Positions 7,612 through 15,806 of a stretch of DNA of 37,521 nt are shown one piece after another (within the stretch, counting starts at the first letter, position 1; each line of letters opens with the position of its first letter). A program made the position numbers and the translations under genes. This DNA comes from Hungatella sp. UBA3048. GTDB lineage: Bacteria > Bacillota > Clostridia > Lachnospirales > Lachnospiraceae. Location of the stretch: the NCBI GenBank assembly GCA_002367105.1, contig DFCS01000026.1, forward strand, positions 71,743-109,263, given 5' to 3'. The notes under the pieces are model-generated. The model saw only the letters and a list, made by a program, of their open reading frames with translations, did not search any database and was not told where the DNA came from.

Positions 7612-8391
7612 ATGATAACCAGCAGCGCCAATGCAAGGGTGAAACAGGTGATGAACTTGTCAAAGAAAGCCAAAGTCAGAAATTTAAACGGCCTCTTTGT
7701 AGCGGAAGGTCTTCGTATGTTTAAGGAAATTCCGGCGGACAGGATTGACAGCGTTTTTGTATCGGAAGGTTTTTTAAAGGATGAAGCCCATAAAAAGCTT
7801 TTGTCGGAAGTGAAGTACGAGGTTGTCTCGGAGGATGTGTTTAAGGTCATGTCAGATACCCAGACGCCTCAGGGGATTTTAGCCATTGTAAGGCAGCATG
7901 CCTGCAGGGAGGAGGACTTGCTGGCTGCGCCTGGCCCTTCGTTTCTGATGATTTTGGAAAACATTCAGGATCCGGGGAATCTTGGGACGATTCTCAGGGC
8001 CGGGGAAGGAGCTGGAATCACCGGCGTGCTCATGAGCGATACTACGGCGGACGTTTATAATCCAAAGGTAATCCGCTCCACCATGGGATCAGTTTTCCGC
8101 GTTCCATTTGTTTATACGAAAGACCTTACGGCTTCTTTAAAGGCCTTAAAAGCAGGCGGGGTCAGACTGTATGCGGCACATTTAGATGGCAGGAATAATT
8201 ATGAAAAAGAGGATTATACTGTTGATACAGGGTTTTTAGTGGGAAATGAAGCAAACGGCCTGACAGATGAAACGGCAGCGCTGGCAGATGCTTATGTCAA
8301 GATCCCCATGAAAGGGAAGGTAGAATCCTTAAACGCAGCGGTCGCGGCTTCTGTACTGATGTTTGAGGCTGCCAGACAGCGGCGGATGTAA
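7612..8391 (+). CDS. TrmH/SpoU family RNA 2'-O-methyltransferase
   Basis: This 259-residue SPOUT-class enzyme transfers a methyl group from S-adenosylmethionine to a ribose 2'-OH in rRNA or tRNA. It has an N-terminal substrate-binding subdomain (about 1-100, beginning ITSSANARVKQV) and a knotted catalytic domain with the three SpoU motifs: ENIQDPGNLGTILRAGEGAG, the NPKVIRSTMGSVFRVP region, and LVGNEANGLTDE followed by LNAAVAASVLMFE. The start at 7612 follows AGAGAGG at 7599-7605. Frames reading in from 7570 would overlap nadE and have no ribosome binding site. Probably cotranscribed with nadE. The exact RNA target cannot be told from sequence alone. Confidence 0.92.
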   Translation: MITSSANARVKQVMNLSKKAKVRNLNGLFVAEGLRMFKEIPADRIDSVFVSEGFLKDEAHKKLLSEVKYEVVSEDVFKVMSDTQTPQGILAIVRQHACREEDLLAAPGPSFLMILENIQDPGNLGTILRAGEGAGITGVLMSDTTADVYNPKVIRSTMGSVFRVPFVYTKDLTASLKALKAGGVRLYAAHLDGRNNYEKEDYTVDTGFLVGNEANGLTDETAALADAYVKIPMKGKVESLNAAVAASVLMFEAARQRRM

Positions 8392-8428
8392 CTGTCAGAA
8401 AATTGTAAGGCTTTTTACTGCAGAAATA

Positions 8429-8457
8429 TTGAGAAATATCGGAACATATAGTATGAT
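8429..8457 (+). promoter_or_regulatory. Promoter of the NfeD-SPFH operon
   Basis: TTGAGA (8429-8434) and TATGAT (8452-8457) with a 17-bp spacer are a good vegetative promoter, giving a leader of about 140 nt before the NfeD gene. I see no clear structure in that leader. Confidence 0.65.
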
Positions 8458-8606
8458 AGTAGTAGTTCAGCCATATTGAGACATGTGCCTTTCGTAAATA
8501 TGTTCTATCCCACAAATTATGAATGGCATGGCTAAACGTAACGCATGTCCACAGATAGATTTGCCAGGCAGCTTTGCCTACAATGGCAGGGAAGGGGAAT
8601 GATAAG

Positions 8607-9047
8607 ATGGCAGCAGTCTATTGGCTTATTGTATTTGTAGTGCTTCTTGGAATTGAAGCGGTAACCATGGCCTTAACGACCGTTTGGTTTGCGGGAGGAG
8701 CATTGGTTGCATTTGTGCTGGCATTGTTTGGGGTAAATACCCAGGTGCAGCTGGCAGTGTTTGTAATTGTATCATTTATTCTTCTATTCTTTACCAGGCC
8801 TTTTGCTTTAAAGTATGTAAACCGGAACACGGTTAAGACCAATTGGGAAAGCCTTATTGGAAAAAAAGCCAGAGTTACGGTTGAAATTAACAATGTGGAG
8901 AGTAAAGGCGCAGCGATCTTAAACGGACAGGAATGGACGGCCAGGGCGCTGGAGGACGACAAAGTGTATCCCGTTGACGCTATAGTGGAAGTAAAGGAAA
9001 TAAGAGGCGTAAAATTAATAGTGAGTATGAATCAGGAGGAATCATAG
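8607..9047 (+). CDS. NfeD-like membrane protein
   Basis: This 146-residue protein has an N-terminal membrane region of two to three helices (about 3-75) and a C-terminal OB-fold domain (about 80-140, from LIGKKARVTVEI to VKEIRGVKLIV), the layout of the short NfeD class. NfeD proteins pair with SPFH proteins in membrane microdomains; the SPFH partner starts 1 nt after this stop. The ATG at 8607 is preceded by AAGGGG (8592-8597). An upstream ATG at 8574 would add a polar, poorly supported extension. Confidence 0.88.
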   Translation: MAAVYWLIVFVVLLGIEAVTMALTTVWFAGGALVAFVLALFGVNTQVQLAVFVIVSFILLFFTRPFALKYVNRNTVKTNWESLIGKKARVTVEINNVESKGAAILNGQEWTARALEDDKVYPVDAIVEVKEIRGVKLIVSMNQEES

Positions 9048-9048
9048 T

Positions 9049-9987
9049 ATGGGAGCAGTTGGATTTACAGCAGTTATTATTATATTGATAGTTATTCTTG
9101 CCTTATTGTCATCCTGTATCAGGATCGTTCCCCAGGCACAGGCTCTGGTTGTAGAGCGTTTGGGCGCGTTCCTTGAAACATGGTCCGTAGGTGTTCATAT
9201 TAAGATGCCTATTCTTGACCGGGTGGCCAAAAGGGTCAATTTAAAAGAGCAGGTGGCGGACTTCCCGCCTCAGCCGGTTATCACCAAGGATAACGTAACC
9301 ATGAGAATTGATACGGTAGTATTTTTCCAGATCACAGACCCGAAGCTTTATGCATACGGCGTTGAGAATCCCATCATGGCCATTGAGAATCTGACGGCTA
9401 CGACCCTTCGTAACATCATTGGTGACCTGGAACTGGATCAGACATTAACCTCAAGAGAGACGATCAATGCAAAGATGAGGGAAACCCTTGATATTGCCAC
9501 TGATCCATGGGGAATCAAGGTAAACCGTGTGGAACTTAAGAATATCATGCCTCCGGCAGCGATTCAGGATGCCATGGAGAAACAGATGAAGGCAGAGCGG
9601 GAACGCCGTGAGGCCATCTTAAGGGCAGAAGGAGAGAAGAAATCCACTATTCTTGTAGCGGAAGGAAAGAAAGAATCCGCTATTCTTGATGCGGAAGCTG
9701 AAAAGCAGGCTGCGATCCTTCGTGCAGAGGCAGAGAAGGAAAAGAGAATCCGTGAGTCAGAAGGCCAGGCGGAGGCAATCCTTAAGATCCAGCAGGCAAG
9801 TGCTGATGGAATCCGTATGATCAAGGAGGCCGGTGCGGATCAGGCAGTGTTAGTCCTTAAGAGCCTGGAGGCATTTAAGACGATTGCTGACGGTAAGGCG
9901 ACCAAGATCATTATTCCTTCTGAGATTCAGGGCCTGGCTGGGCTGGTTTCTTCCATTACGGAGATTCCAAAGAATCCGGTGGAATAG
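9049..9987 (+). CDS. SPFH/band-7 domain protein (stomatin/QmcA-like)
   Basis: This 312-residue protein has an N-terminal membrane anchor (about 4-24), a band-7/SPFH domain (about 26-185, with QALVVERLGAF, VTMRIDTVVFFQITDP and WGIKVNRVELKNI) and a long Ala/Glu/Lys-rich coiled coil (about 175-250) that drives oligomerisation. Stomatin/QmcA proteins scaffold membrane microdomains and modulate proteases. AGGAGG lies at 9034-9039. The NfeD gene immediately before it is the classic partner. A strong terminator follows. Confidence 0.93.
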   Translation: MGAVGFTAVIIILIVILALLSSCIRIVPQAQALVVERLGAFLETWSVGVHIKMPILDRVAKRVNLKEQVADFPPQPVITKDNVTMRIDTVVFFQITDPKLYAYGVENPIMAIENLTATTLRNIIGDLELDQTLTSRETINAKMRETLDIATDPWGIKVNRVELKNIMPPAAIQDAMEKQMKAERERREAILRAEGEKKSTILVAEGKKESAILDAEAEKQAAILRAEAEKEKRIRESEGQAEAILKIQQASADGIRMIKEAGADQAVLVLKSLEAFKTIADGKATKIIIPSEIQGLAGLVSSITEIPKNPVE

Positions 9988-10012
9988 TTATTATACTTCC
10001 ATTAAAACACAC

Positions 10013-10047
10013 CGCAGCAGGGGGCAGATGCCCTCTTGCTGCGTTTT
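10013..10047 (+). terminator. Terminator after the SPFH gene
   Basis: CGCAGCAGGGGGC (10013-10025) pairs with the arm at 10031-10043 (CCCTCTTGCTGCG) around a 5-nt loop, followed by TTTTT. A textbook intrinsic terminator. Confidence 0.9.
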
Positions 10048-10136
10048 TGGCATAATTTCTCTGATTTTGCACAAGCTTTTTGGGCATAGAGGTATACTTA
10101 CAAGGGGTTTCCTTAGATAGTCAAAAAGGAGGGCTT

Positions 10137-11303
10137 ATGGAACTGAAACTGGATTTAAGCAGAGAGTATGGACTGGTGCTTGAAGGCGGAGGGGCCAAGG
10201 GAGCTTACCAGATCGGTGCCTGGAAGGCTCTGAGGGAAGAAGGAGTAAATATTAAGGGAGTTGCAGGTGTTTCCGTTGGCTCCTTAAACGGTGCCCTCAT
10301 CTGCATGGATGATCTGGAACGGGCGGAAGAGATATGGAAGAACATTGAGTACTCTCATGTCATGTCGGTAAACGATGAAACCATAAAGGCGTTAAAGGAA
10401 AAGGATTTTAAGTCCTTAAATCTGCAGGAGCTGATAAGCGGCGGACTGCAGATCGTAAAGGATGGTGGATTTGATATCACTCCACTGAAAAATCTCATTG
10501 AAGAAGTGGTGGGAGATGAGGAAAAGCTCAGAAATTCCGACAGGGAGCTTTATACCGTAACGTATTCCGTTTCAGACAGGAAGGAAGTAGCTGAGGATAT
10601 CATAAAAAGTGATGCAGGATCCATCAAGGATATGCTGTTGGCCAGCGCTTACTTCCTGGCTTTTAAAAATGAAAAGCTGGGCGGAAAGCGGTATATGGAT
10701 GGCGGAGGAGTTAACAATGTCCCCATTAATGTTCTTCTTGATCATGGGTATGAAGATATCATTGTAATCCGCATCTATGGTCTGGGGTTTGACAAAGAAC
10801 GGGTGACTGAGATCCCGGAGGGGATTCGTGTGTATCACATTGCGCCCAGACAGGACCTTGGGGGAATCCTGGAGTTTGATAAAAAACAGACGAGAAAAAA
10901 TATGACTTTGGGATATTTTGATGCAAAAAGGTTCTTATATGGCCTTTGCGGGCGTATTTATTATATTGATGCACCCAATACGGAACCCTACTATTTTGAT
11001 AAGATGATGTCGGAAGTGGAACTTTTTAAAATATATATGCAAGATACGCTTAATGAAGAGGGAATGGCGGCCCTGACGGGTTACCGTGCCTTTACGGAAA
11101 AGTTATTCCCCAGGCTGGCTGTGGAATTTAAGCTGAAGGAGGACTGGGATTATAAGGATATGTACTTAGGCCTGCTGGAAGATTTAGCAAAACGTTTGAA
11201 GGTCAAACGCTTTCGGATTTATACGGTGGATCAGCTGATGGAGGAGATCAGAAAGAAGCTCCGGTCCCTTGACAAGGTAAAACCGCCGCAGCAGGAGATA
11301 TAG
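10137..11303 (+). CDS. Patatin-like phospholipase
   Basis: This 388-residue protein has an N-terminal patatin domain with all catalytic features: oxyanion loop EGGGAKGAY (GGGxKG at 17-22), nucleophile elbow GVSVGS (Ser46) and the DGG motif (Asp188-Gly189-Gly190). Such enzymes hydrolyse acyl esters of phospholipids by a Ser-Asp dyad. Residues after about 240 form a helical C-terminal extension without a recognised domain. No signal peptide is seen, so it is likely cytoplasmic. The ATG at 10137 follows AAGGAGGG closely; an upstream frame start at 10080 lacks a ribosome binding site. Monocistronic between the SPFH terminator and the argF promoter. Confidence 0.92.
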   Translation: MELKLDLSREYGLVLEGGGAKGAYQIGAWKALREEGVNIKGVAGVSVGSLNGALICMDDLERAEEIWKNIEYSHVMSVNDETIKALKEKDFKSLNLQELISGGLQIVKDGGFDITPLKNLIEEVVGDEEKLRNSDRELYTVTYSVSDRKEVAEDIIKSDAGSIKDMLLASAYFLAFKNEKLGGKRYMDGGGVNNVPINVLLDHGYEDIIVIRIYGLGFDKERVTEIPEGIRVYHIAPRQDLGGILEFDKKQTRKNMTLGYFDAKRFLYGLCGRIYYIDAPNTEPYYFDKMMSEVELFKIYMQDTLNEEGMAALTGYRAFTEKLFPRLAVEFKLKEDWDYKDMYLGLLEDLAKRLKVKRFRIYTVDQLMEEIRKKLRSLDKVKPPQQEI

Positions 11304-11369
11304 TCTGAAGGAAAAGCACCTTTCACCCCCTTTTTGTGAATTGACAGGGATACAGTTATATATCCTTCA

Positions 11370-11443
11370 TGCATTAATATACAAAAATAAAAAAAGTATT
11401 GCATAACTATGCGGAATACACTATAATAATGTATAAAAATACA
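11370..11443 (+). promoter_or_regulatory. argF promoter with three phased ArgR boxes
   Basis: Three near-palindromes of ARG-box type lie at exact 30-bp steps: TGCATTAATATACA (11370-11383), TGCATAACTATGCG (11400-11413) and TGTATAAAAATACA (11430-11443). The third, with flanks, closely resembles the B. subtilis ARG box. TATAAT (11422-11427) with TTGCAT (11399-11404) 17 bp upstream forms a promoter that overlaps box 2 and abuts box 3, a layout expected for repression by arginine-bound ArgR. The ArgR assignment rests on motif shape and on the gene being argF. Confidence 0.75.
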
Positions 11444-11466
11444 AATAGAAAAGCGGAGGATGCAAT

Positions 11467-12402
11467 ATGAACTTAAAAGGAAGAAATTTTATCACATTAA
11501 AGGATTATTCACCGGAAGAAATTGGGTACCTGCTGGACTTAGCTGCTGATTTAAAAGCCAAGAAAAAACAGGGGATCACTGGTAGTTCCCTGAAGGGGAA
11601 AAACATTGCTCTTATTTTTGAAAAGCCGTCAACCCGCACCAGATGTTCTTTTGTAGTCGCTGCGGTTGATGAAGGCGCACATCCGGAATATTTAGGAAAA
11701 GATGATATTCAGCTTGGCCATAAGGAAAGTGTGGAAGATACGGCAAGGGTTTTGGGAAGAGTATTTGACGGAATCGAATTCCGCGGATTTAAGCATAAGA
11801 CCGTGGAAGATCTGGCTAAATATGCAGGCGTTCCGGTGTGGAACGGACTGACTGATGATTATCATCCGACACAGATTCTGGCAGACCTTCTCACGATGAA
11901 AGAACATTTCGGATATTTAAAGGGACTCCGTTTTGTATACGCAGGGGATGGACGCAATAACATGGCTAACAGCCTGATGATCGGTATGAGCAAGATGGGC
12001 GTTCATTTCACCATCCTGGCACCTAAGAGCCTTTGGCCTAAGGGAGAACTGGTGGAATTATGCAAGGGTTATGCAGCAGAAAACGGAAGTACCATCACTC
12101 TGACAGAGGATACGGATGCAGTAAAGGATGCAGATACCATTTATACCGATGTATGGTGCTCCATGGGCGAAGAGGACAAGGCTGCCCAGCGTATTGAACT
12201 TTTAAAGCCATATCAGGTGAATAAGGATCTGATGGAAAAAACAGGGAAAGATACTACCATATTTATGCACTGCCTGCCGGCGGTCAAAGGAAATGAAGTA
12301 ACAGAGGAGGTCTTTGAATCCGGCGCATCTGTGGTATTTGATGAAGCAGAAAACAGAATGCACACCATTAAGGCGGTTATGGTGGCAACGTTAGGAGAGT
12401 AG
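11467..12402 (+). CDS. argF: Ornithine carbamoyltransferase
   Basis: The enzyme joins carbamoyl phosphate and ornithine to give citrulline in arginine synthesis. The 311-residue protein has the carbamoyl-phosphate motif STRTR (55-59), HPTQ (133-136), and the ornithine/catalytic loop HCLP (268-271), all intact; the length is typical. The ribosome binding site is CGGAGG, about 8 nt before the ATG. The triple ARG box upstream points to an anabolic, arginine-repressed gene rather than catabolic arcB, and no arcA or arcC is nearby. The next gene starts 3 nt after the stop, so argF heads a five-gene run. Confidence 0.95.
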   Translation: MNLKGRNFITLKDYSPEEIGYLLDLAADLKAKKKQGITGSSLKGKNIALIFEKPSTRTRCSFVVAAVDEGAHPEYLGKDDIQLGHKESVEDTARVLGRVFDGIEFRGFKHKTVEDLAKYAGVPVWNGLTDDYHPTQILADLLTMKEHFGYLKGLRFVYAGDGRNNMANSLMIGMSKMGVHFTILAPKSLWPKGELVELCKGYAAENGSTITLTEDTDAVKDADTIYTDVWCSMGEEDKAAQRIELLKPYQVNKDLMEKTGKDTTIFMHCLPAVKGNEVTEEVFESGASVVFDEAENRMHTIKAVMVATLGE

Positions 12403-12405
12403 AAC

Positions 12406-12714
12406 ATGTATATACAAGAACGAGGAAGAAGCCTAAGAAACGCTTCCATGATTGTGGATGTCCTCCATATTGTAGTAGGAATCCTGATTGTAACATTGGC
12501 TGTCATATCATTTTTAAACCCGGAAGATCATATGTTTCTGTTCCCGGCAATATTTTTTCTGGCCGGCATGCTTAACCTGGTCAATGGGATATATAAAATC
12601 AGACTTAGCGGCAGAGAGAAAAAGAAGAAGGCGGCAGGCATCGCTGTCCTTATGTTCGGATTTCTTCTTATCGCCCTTACTGTAATCAGTGCGGTGAGCA
12701 TCTGGTGGAGGTGA
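12406..12714 (+). CDS. Small three-helix membrane protein of unknown function
   Basis: This 102-residue protein has three hydrophobic helices at about 16-38, 43-64 and 78-99. A basic loop (RLSGREKKKK) lies between helices two and three and is probably cytoplasmic. I recognise no catalytic motif. AGGAGAG at 12393-12399 overlaps the argF end, and the ORF runs into the birA ribosome binding site, so it is embedded in the argF-birA-mutY run. It is a credible gene because of its spacing and composition, but its function is unknown. Confidence 0.78.
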   Translation: MYIQERGRSLRNASMIVDVLHIVVGILIVTLAVISFLNPEDHMFLFPAIFFLAGMLNLVNGIYKIRLSGREKKKKAAGIAVLMFGFLLIALTVISAVSIWWR

Positions 12715-12719
12715 TATCA

Positions 12720-13697
12720 ATGAAAGCTGAGATTCTTAAGCTGCTTAAGGAAAGCGACGGTTTCTTATCCGGGCAGGAACTGTGCGGCCGCTTTGGGGTT
12801 TCCAGGACGGCTATATGGAAAGCAATCCGCCAGCTTGAAGAAGAGGGATATCAAATTGAGGCGGTTCGAAATAAAGGGTATCATTTCATCGGTTCTTGTG
12901 ATATAATGACGAAAACGGAAATAGAAAGCTGTATCGTAGGGAGATTTGGCCGGGAGGTGGAATACCACAAGGTCATTGATTCCACCAACATAAGGGCCAG
13001 GCGTCTGGCAGAGGAAGGGGCTTCCTGCGGAACCCTTGTTGTTTCTGACAGCCAGAGTGCAGGGCGGGGCAGAAGAGGGCGTGCCTGGGTGTCTCCGTCC
13101 GGGAAGAACATATTTATGAGCCTGATCCTAAGGCCGGACATTCTTCCGGCTTCCGCTTCTATGATTACACTGGTAGCCGCCCTGGCGGTCTATGACGGGA
13201 TAAAGAACGTTACGGGTCTTGATGCCGGCATTAAGTGGCCGAATGATATTGTGGCAAATGGGAAAAAGCTATGCGGCATTTTGACGGAAATGAGCGCCGA
13301 ACTGGAAGGAATCCATTATGTCGTAGTTGGGATCGGGATCAACGTCAATATGGAAGGTTTTCCGGAAGAAGTAAGTCAGATGGCCACCTCCCTGCGTCTG
13401 GAAACAGGAGAAAAAGTGAGAAGAAGCCGGTTGGTTGCCGCTGTTATGGAGGCATTTGAACAATATTATGAAGAATTTATCAGCCAGGGTGATTTATCCG
13501 GGCTGATAAGTGTCTATAATAAGCATATGGTCAATACGGGAAAGGAAGTAAGAATTCTGGACAGATCAGGTGATTATACTGGAGTGGCCCTGGGAATTAA
13601 TGAAAAGGGAGAGCTTCTTGTGGAAGTACAGCCGGGAGAGGTAAGACATGTGATCTCCGGAGAGGTATCTGTCCGGGGAATCTATGGATATGTGTAA
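12720..13697 (+). CDS. birA: Biotin-protein ligase / biotin operon repressor
   Basis: This 325-residue bifunctional protein activates biotin with ATP and attaches it to carboxylase subunits, and represses biotin genes. It has an N-terminal winged helix (about 1-58, SGQELCGRFGVSRTAIWKAI), the ligase core with GRGRRGR (115-121) and KWPNDI, and a C-terminal SH3-like domain (about 275-325). The DNA-binding domain makes it the bifunctional (class II) form. The ATG at 12720 has an excellent GGAGGTGAT at 12708-12716 overlapping the end of the previous gene; a GTG at 12705 lies before that site and is rejected. The stop overlaps the mutY start (TAATG). Confidence 0.95.
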   Translation: MKAEILKLLKESDGFLSGQELCGRFGVSRTAIWKAIRQLEEEGYQIEAVRNKGYHFIGSCDIMTKTEIESCIVGRFGREVEYHKVIDSTNIRARRLAEEGASCGTLVVSDSQSAGRGRRGRAWVSPSGKNIFMSLILRPDILPASASMITLVAALAVYDGIKNVTGLDAGIKWPNDIVANGKKLCGILTEMSAELEGIHYVVVGIGINVNMEGFPEEVSQMATSLRLETGEKVRRSRLVAAVMEAFEQYYEEFISQGDLSGLISVYNKHMVNTGKEVRILDRSGDYTGVALGINEKGELLVEVQPGEVRHVISGEVSVRGIYGYV

Positions 13698-14794
13698 TGA
13701 AGAACCATTCGCTTTATGATCAATTACAGGTTTTAGATCCCCAGGAAAAAGAACTGGGCGCCAGGGAGCGTTTAAAGGCCATGGAACGCCCACTTTTGTC
13801 CTGGTACAGGGAGCATGCCAGGGCGCTTCCATGGAGGGACAAGCCGGAACCATACCGGGTATGGATATCGGAAATCATGCTCCAACAGACCAGAGTGGAA
13901 GCTGTAAAACCATATTTTGAGCGTTTTATGGAGGCCTTGCCAGGAATCAAAGAACTGGCGGCAGTGCCGGAAGACCGGTTACTGAAACTCTGGGAAGGGC
14001 TTGGCTATTACAGCAGGGCAAAAAATCTAAAGAAAACAGCAGAGCTTCTTGTAGAGCAGTATGGCGGAGAGCTTCCGGCATCCTACGAGGAGCTTAAAAA
14101 GCTTCCGGGGATCGGGTCTTACACCGCAGGTGCGGTTGCGTCCATCGCTTATGGCATTCCGGTCCCGGCGGTTGACGGCAATGTTTTGCGGGTGGTTTCC
14201 AGAGTCACAGGCAGCAGGGAAGACATATTAAAGCAGGCTGTCAAAAGACGCATGGAAGAGGAATTAAAGGCAGTAATGCCAGAACAGGAAGCCAGCTCTT
14301 ATAATCAGGGCCTCATTGAAATCGGAGCGATTGTCTGCGTACCAAACGGTTCGCCCCTGTGCAGTCAATGTCCCCTGGCCTCCATCTGCATTGCCAGGAT
14401 CAAGGGCCTTACCGGTGAGATTCCGGTGAAAACACCTAAAAAGGCCCGCAGGGCGGAGGAAAAAACAGTCATGCTCCTGTGGCAGGCTGGACGGGTTGCC
14501 ATCCGCAAGCGGGCTGATACAGGACTTTTGGCTTCTCTTTATGAGTTCCCCAATGTGGAAGGACACTTAGAAGAGAAAGCGCTGCTTGCCAGGCTGGGAG
14601 TAAAGGAGGCTAAAATAACGCCTCTACCTGCTGCAAAGCATGTATTCAGCCATGTGGAATGGCATATGATAGGATTTCGGATTGAACTTGGAGAACGGCC
14701 GGGTGGAGATTTTTTATGGGTTACTGCGGAAGACTTGGAAAATACTTATTCCCTGCCAGGTGCATTTAAGACGTATACAAAATTGATCAGGTGA
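13697..14794 (+). CDS. mutY: A/G-specific adenine DNA glycosylase
   Basis: MutY removes adenine mispaired with 8-oxoguanine. The 365-residue protein has catalytic Glu59 in SEIMLQQT, the helix-hairpin-helix LPGIGSYTAGAV, catalytic Asp160 in VPAVDGNVLRV, a 4Fe-4S cluster motif (Cys214, Cys222, Cys225, Cys231) and a C-terminal NUDIX-like 8-oxoG-recognition domain (about 245-365). Its start overlaps the birA stop by one base, so translation is coupled. The first ~28 residues precede the usual family start, and Met29 (13781) is an alternative start without a well-spaced ribosome binding site. Confidence 0.94.
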   Translation: MKNHSLYDQLQVLDPQEKELGARERLKAMERPLLSWYREHARALPWRDKPEPYRVWISEIMLQQTRVEAVKPYFERFMEALPGIKELAAVPEDRLLKLWEGLGYYSRAKNLKKTAELLVEQYGGELPASYEELKKLPGIGSYTAGAVASIAYGIPVPAVDGNVLRVVSRVTGSREDILKQAVKRRMEEELKAVMPEQEASSYNQGLIEIGAIVCVPNGSPLCSQCPLASICIARIKGLTGEIPVKTPKKARRAEEKTVMLLWQAGRVAIRKRADTGLLASLYEFPNVEGHLEEKALLARLGVKEAKITPLPAAKHVFSHVEWHMIGFRIELGERPGGDFLWVTAEDLENTYSLPGAFKTYTKLIR

Positions 14795-14798
14795 TATA

Positions 14799-15701
14799 AT
14801 GAAAAAGATTCTATTTATATTTAATCCGCGTTCCGGGAAGGCTCAGATCAGGAATAAGCTGATGGATATCCTGGATATTTTTACAAAGGCCGGTTATGAA
14901 TTGCTGGTTCATGTGACTCAGCGGACAGGTGATGCAATGGAGGCTGCCGCAGCATACGGGGATAGTGTTGATCTGGTTGTGTGCAGCGGAGGAGACGGGA
15001 CTTTGAACGAAACCATAAGCGGTCTCATGAAATTGGATAATATTCCAGACTTAGGATATATCCCTGCCGGTTCCACCAATGATTTTGCTTCCAGCTTAAA
15101 GATATCCAAAAGCATGGTAAAAGCGGCGGAAGCGGCTGTTTTTGGCGAGCCTTTTCCCATTGATATCGGTTGTTTCTGCGGGGACAGGCACTTTGTGTAT
15201 ATTGCAGCGTTCGGGGCCTTTACAGAGGTTTCCTATTTGACCCCTCAGGATAAGAAGAATGTCCTGGGGCATCAGGCGTATATGCTGGAAGGCATGAAGA
15301 GCCTGGCTTCCATACAGTCCTATGAGCTGCGGATTGAGTGTGAAGAACTGACACTGGAGGGGGAGTTTATTTTCGGCATGATAACCAATACCATGAGCGT
15401 CGGGGGCTTCAAAGGACTTGTGACACAGGATGTGGCTCTTGACGACGGTGAATTTGAAGTGCTGTTGATACGAACACCCAAAACTCCTCTGGATTTGACC
15501 AACATCATTAATTACATGTTTTTGAAGGAAGAACCAAATGAATACGTCCATAAATTTCGGACAAGGTCTTTGAAAATTCTCTCAAAAGAGCCTATTGACT
15601 GGGTATTAGATGGGGAATTCGGCGGGACCAGGAGGGAAGTAAATATCATAAATTTAAAGAAAAGAATCCGTATTATGAGAAAAACGCCGAAAAAGCTATA
15701 A
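14799..15701 (+). CDS. Diacylglycerol kinase family lipid kinase (YegS/DagK-type)
   Basis: This 300-residue protein has the DAGK catalytic domain: NPRSGK at 9-14, the nucleotide loop GGDGT at 64-68, and PAGSTNDFA at 89-97. The C-terminal beta-sandwich (about 135-300) contains the WVLDGE motif. The family phosphorylates diacylglycerol or related lipids, in Gram-positives mainly to recycle diacylglycerol from lipoteichoic acid synthesis. The exact substrate is uncertain. It starts 4 nt after mutY with GGTGAT as a modest ribosome binding site and appears to end the argF-led run. Confidence 0.9.
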   Translation: MKKILFIFNPRSGKAQIRNKLMDILDIFTKAGYELLVHVTQRTGDAMEAAAAYGDSVDLVVCSGGDGTLNETISGLMKLDNIPDLGYIPAGSTNDFASSLKISKSMVKAAEAAVFGEPFPIDIGCFCGDRHFVYIAAFGAFTEVSYLTPQDKKNVLGHQAYMLEGMKSLASIQSYELRIECEELTLEGEFIFGMITNTMSVGGFKGLVTQDVALDDGEFEVLLIRTPKTPLDLTNIINYMFLKEEPNEYVHKFRTRSLKILSKEPIDWVLDGEFGGTRREVNIINLKKRIRIMRKTPKKL

Positions 15702-15717
15702 AACTGCTTTTTTTGGC
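15686..15717 (+). terminator. Probable terminator overlapping the kinase gene end
   Basis: GCCGAAAAAGC (15686-15696) pairs with GCTTTTTTTGGC (15706-15717), with one G-T pair and one extra T, around a 9-nt loop. The 5' arm lies within the last codons of the kinase gene. The T-run is inside the stem, so its strength is uncertain. Confidence 0.4.
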
Positions 15718-15726
15718 AGATATATG

Positions 15727-15755
15727 TTGAAATATGGATTCCGGTAGTATATAAT
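15727..15755 (+). promoter_or_regulatory. rpoD promoter
   Basis: TTGAAA (15727-15732) and TATAAT (15750-15755) with a 17-bp spacer form a near-consensus vegetative promoter, about 50 bp before the GTG start of rpoD. Confidence 0.8.
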
Positions 15756-15806
15756 GAAAAGTTGTGTGGGCTTTATGTATACCTCTTAGCGAAAGGACGT
15801 TATTAA

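Noticed and set aside
10067..10098. Promoter for the patatin gene (TTGCAC and TATACT)
   Set aside because: The spacer is 20 bp, too long for a normal vegetative promoter; no better pair was found.
11304..11345. Possible terminator after the patatin gene
   Set aside because: TGAAGG...CCTTTCA followed by CCCCCTTTTT gives only a short, bulged stem; too weak to list as a feature.
12862..12876. GGTTCGAAAT resembling a tRNA T-loop
   Set aside because: It lies inside the birA winged-helix coding region and no acceptor stem or anticodon arm can be drawn around it.
13271..13459. Alternate-frame ORF inside birA
   Set aside because: Fully contained in another frame of a well-supported gene, without its own ribosome binding site or domain.
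15096..15551. Open frame of about 150 codons on the minus strand opposite the lipid kinase gene
   Set aside because: Lies fully antisense to a well-supported gene, has no ribosome binding site, and its composition is that of a mirrored coding frame.
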